Made by a program: the position numbers and the translations under genes. A stretch of 20,000 nt of DNA from Stramonita haemastoma. Lineage: Eukaryota > Mollusca > Gastropoda > Neogastropoda > Muricidae. The notes under the pieces were generated by a model, which saw only the letters and a program-made list of their open reading frames with translations, was not told where the DNA came from and searched no databases. The DNA is taken from contig CM060334.1 of NCBI GenBank assembly GCA_030674155.1, positions 38,746,234 to 38,766,233 of the forward strand, read 5' to 3'. Shown piece after piece: positions 19,399 through 20,000 of this stretch. Numbering within the stretch: position 1 is the first letter of the stretch; every line of letters starts with the position of its first letter.

Positions 19399-20000
19399 TC
19401 TTGTTTTCACTGTTTATTGTCTGTTTCTGTTTTTTTTTTCTCTTGTTGTTTGAAACCTTGTATTTTCCTTTGTTCTCTTTTTCTTTTGCTTCTGTTTTTT
19501 TTCTTCTTATTTTCTTTCTTTTCTTCTTTTATTGTTCCTTCTTTTCTATATTTTCTCAACTTTCCACTTTATGTTTTTTTTTTTTCTCGTTTTTTCTTCT
19601 GGTCTCTCATTTTTTTCTGTTAATCTTGTTTCTTTTTGCTGTTACCTTTAAAAAAGATAGATATCATACTATATTTCTCAGATACTGTTTCTTTTTAAAT
19701 TGTTTTGGAATATTTTTATCATCTCTTTCTTGTTTTCTAGTTTTAGTTATGTTCGTTGTTTTTTTGTTTAAATTTTTCTATCTGTCTGTTTCTGTTCCTG
19801 CTGTGGGTTTTTTTTTTTTTAATGTTTCGTCTTCTTTTTATGTTTTATCTTTTTCTTTCTTTCCTTAAACTTTTATCTCTCTGGGGTTTTTTTTTCTTTT
19901 TTCTGTTTTTGCGATTTTCTTCTCCACCATTCTTTCATTTATTCGCTTTTTCTGTCCATGAATTTTTAGTTTTACTTTACTTTTTTTGTCGCATTCTGTA
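19399..20000 (+). repeat. T-rich, purine-poor region
   Basis: 600 bases dominated by T with C and G as minor bases and little A. Many T6-T12 runs and TTTC/TTCT words occur. It carries a long stop-free frame only because stop codons need A. It continues beyond the window. Confidence 0.8.

Noticed and set aside
19077..19868. 263-residue open frame in the T-rich end
   Set aside because: It runs through an AC repeat and then Phe/Leu/Ser codons forced by T-rich, A-poor DNA. No start context, domain or pattern of a real membrane protein.

Overview
This window looks like non-coding DNA from an animal nuclear genome. About a fifth of it, by hand count, is simple-sequence repeat: (CT)n, (GT)n, (GATA)n, (CAGA)n, (TTC)n and (CTA)n. 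The rest holds decayed non-LTR retrotransposons (LINEs), tRNA-headed SINEs and AT-rich sequence that I do not recognise. No intact host gene, rRNA, true tRNA gene, CRISPR array or bacterial-type operon is visible. The SINE core resembles SINE cores I recall from molluscs, so a marine gastropod or other lophotrochozoan is my best guess. That is inference and was not checked.

Layout. 1-2200: a SINE (family 1), then a cluster of dinucleotide and trinucleotide repeats, two diverged copies of a short dispersed repeat (called family R here) and two G-rich tracts. 2470-6397: the main recognisable element, a plus-strand LINE. Its apurinic-type endonuclease reading frame is followed by reverse transcriptase in another frame, with a broken C-terminus and a structured 3' end that finishes in short tandem repeats. 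6488-6744: the 3' end of a second, related LINE with a different tail repeat. 6744-9000: long CT and GA tracts with more family R copies. 9023-9234: a degraded LINE C-terminus running into GGAT/GATA repeats. 9350-12235: long pyrimidine tracts, then a family 2 SINE. 12232-13790: a second family 1 SINE, a family R copy, and three copies (one inverted, two direct) of a hairpin-forming module of about 45 bp embedded in AC/GT repeats. 14555-15165: a third LINE's reverse transcriptase piece, split by a 191-bp insertion with a (GGATT)n tail. 15282-18023: a third family 1 SINE, purine tracts and a second family 2 SINE. 18025-20000: AC repeats and a strongly T-biased end.

The elements do not form a pathway. 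What links them is structural: retroelement ends and family R copies repeatedly sit at the edges of microsatellites. The strongest leads are the microsatellite-embedded module at 12939-13589, family R, the paired LINE 3' ends with a shared structure but different tails, and the core shared by the two SINE families. Many long open frames inside the repeats (polyserine/leucine, Cys-Val, His-Thr) are low-complexity artefacts and are not annotated as genes.
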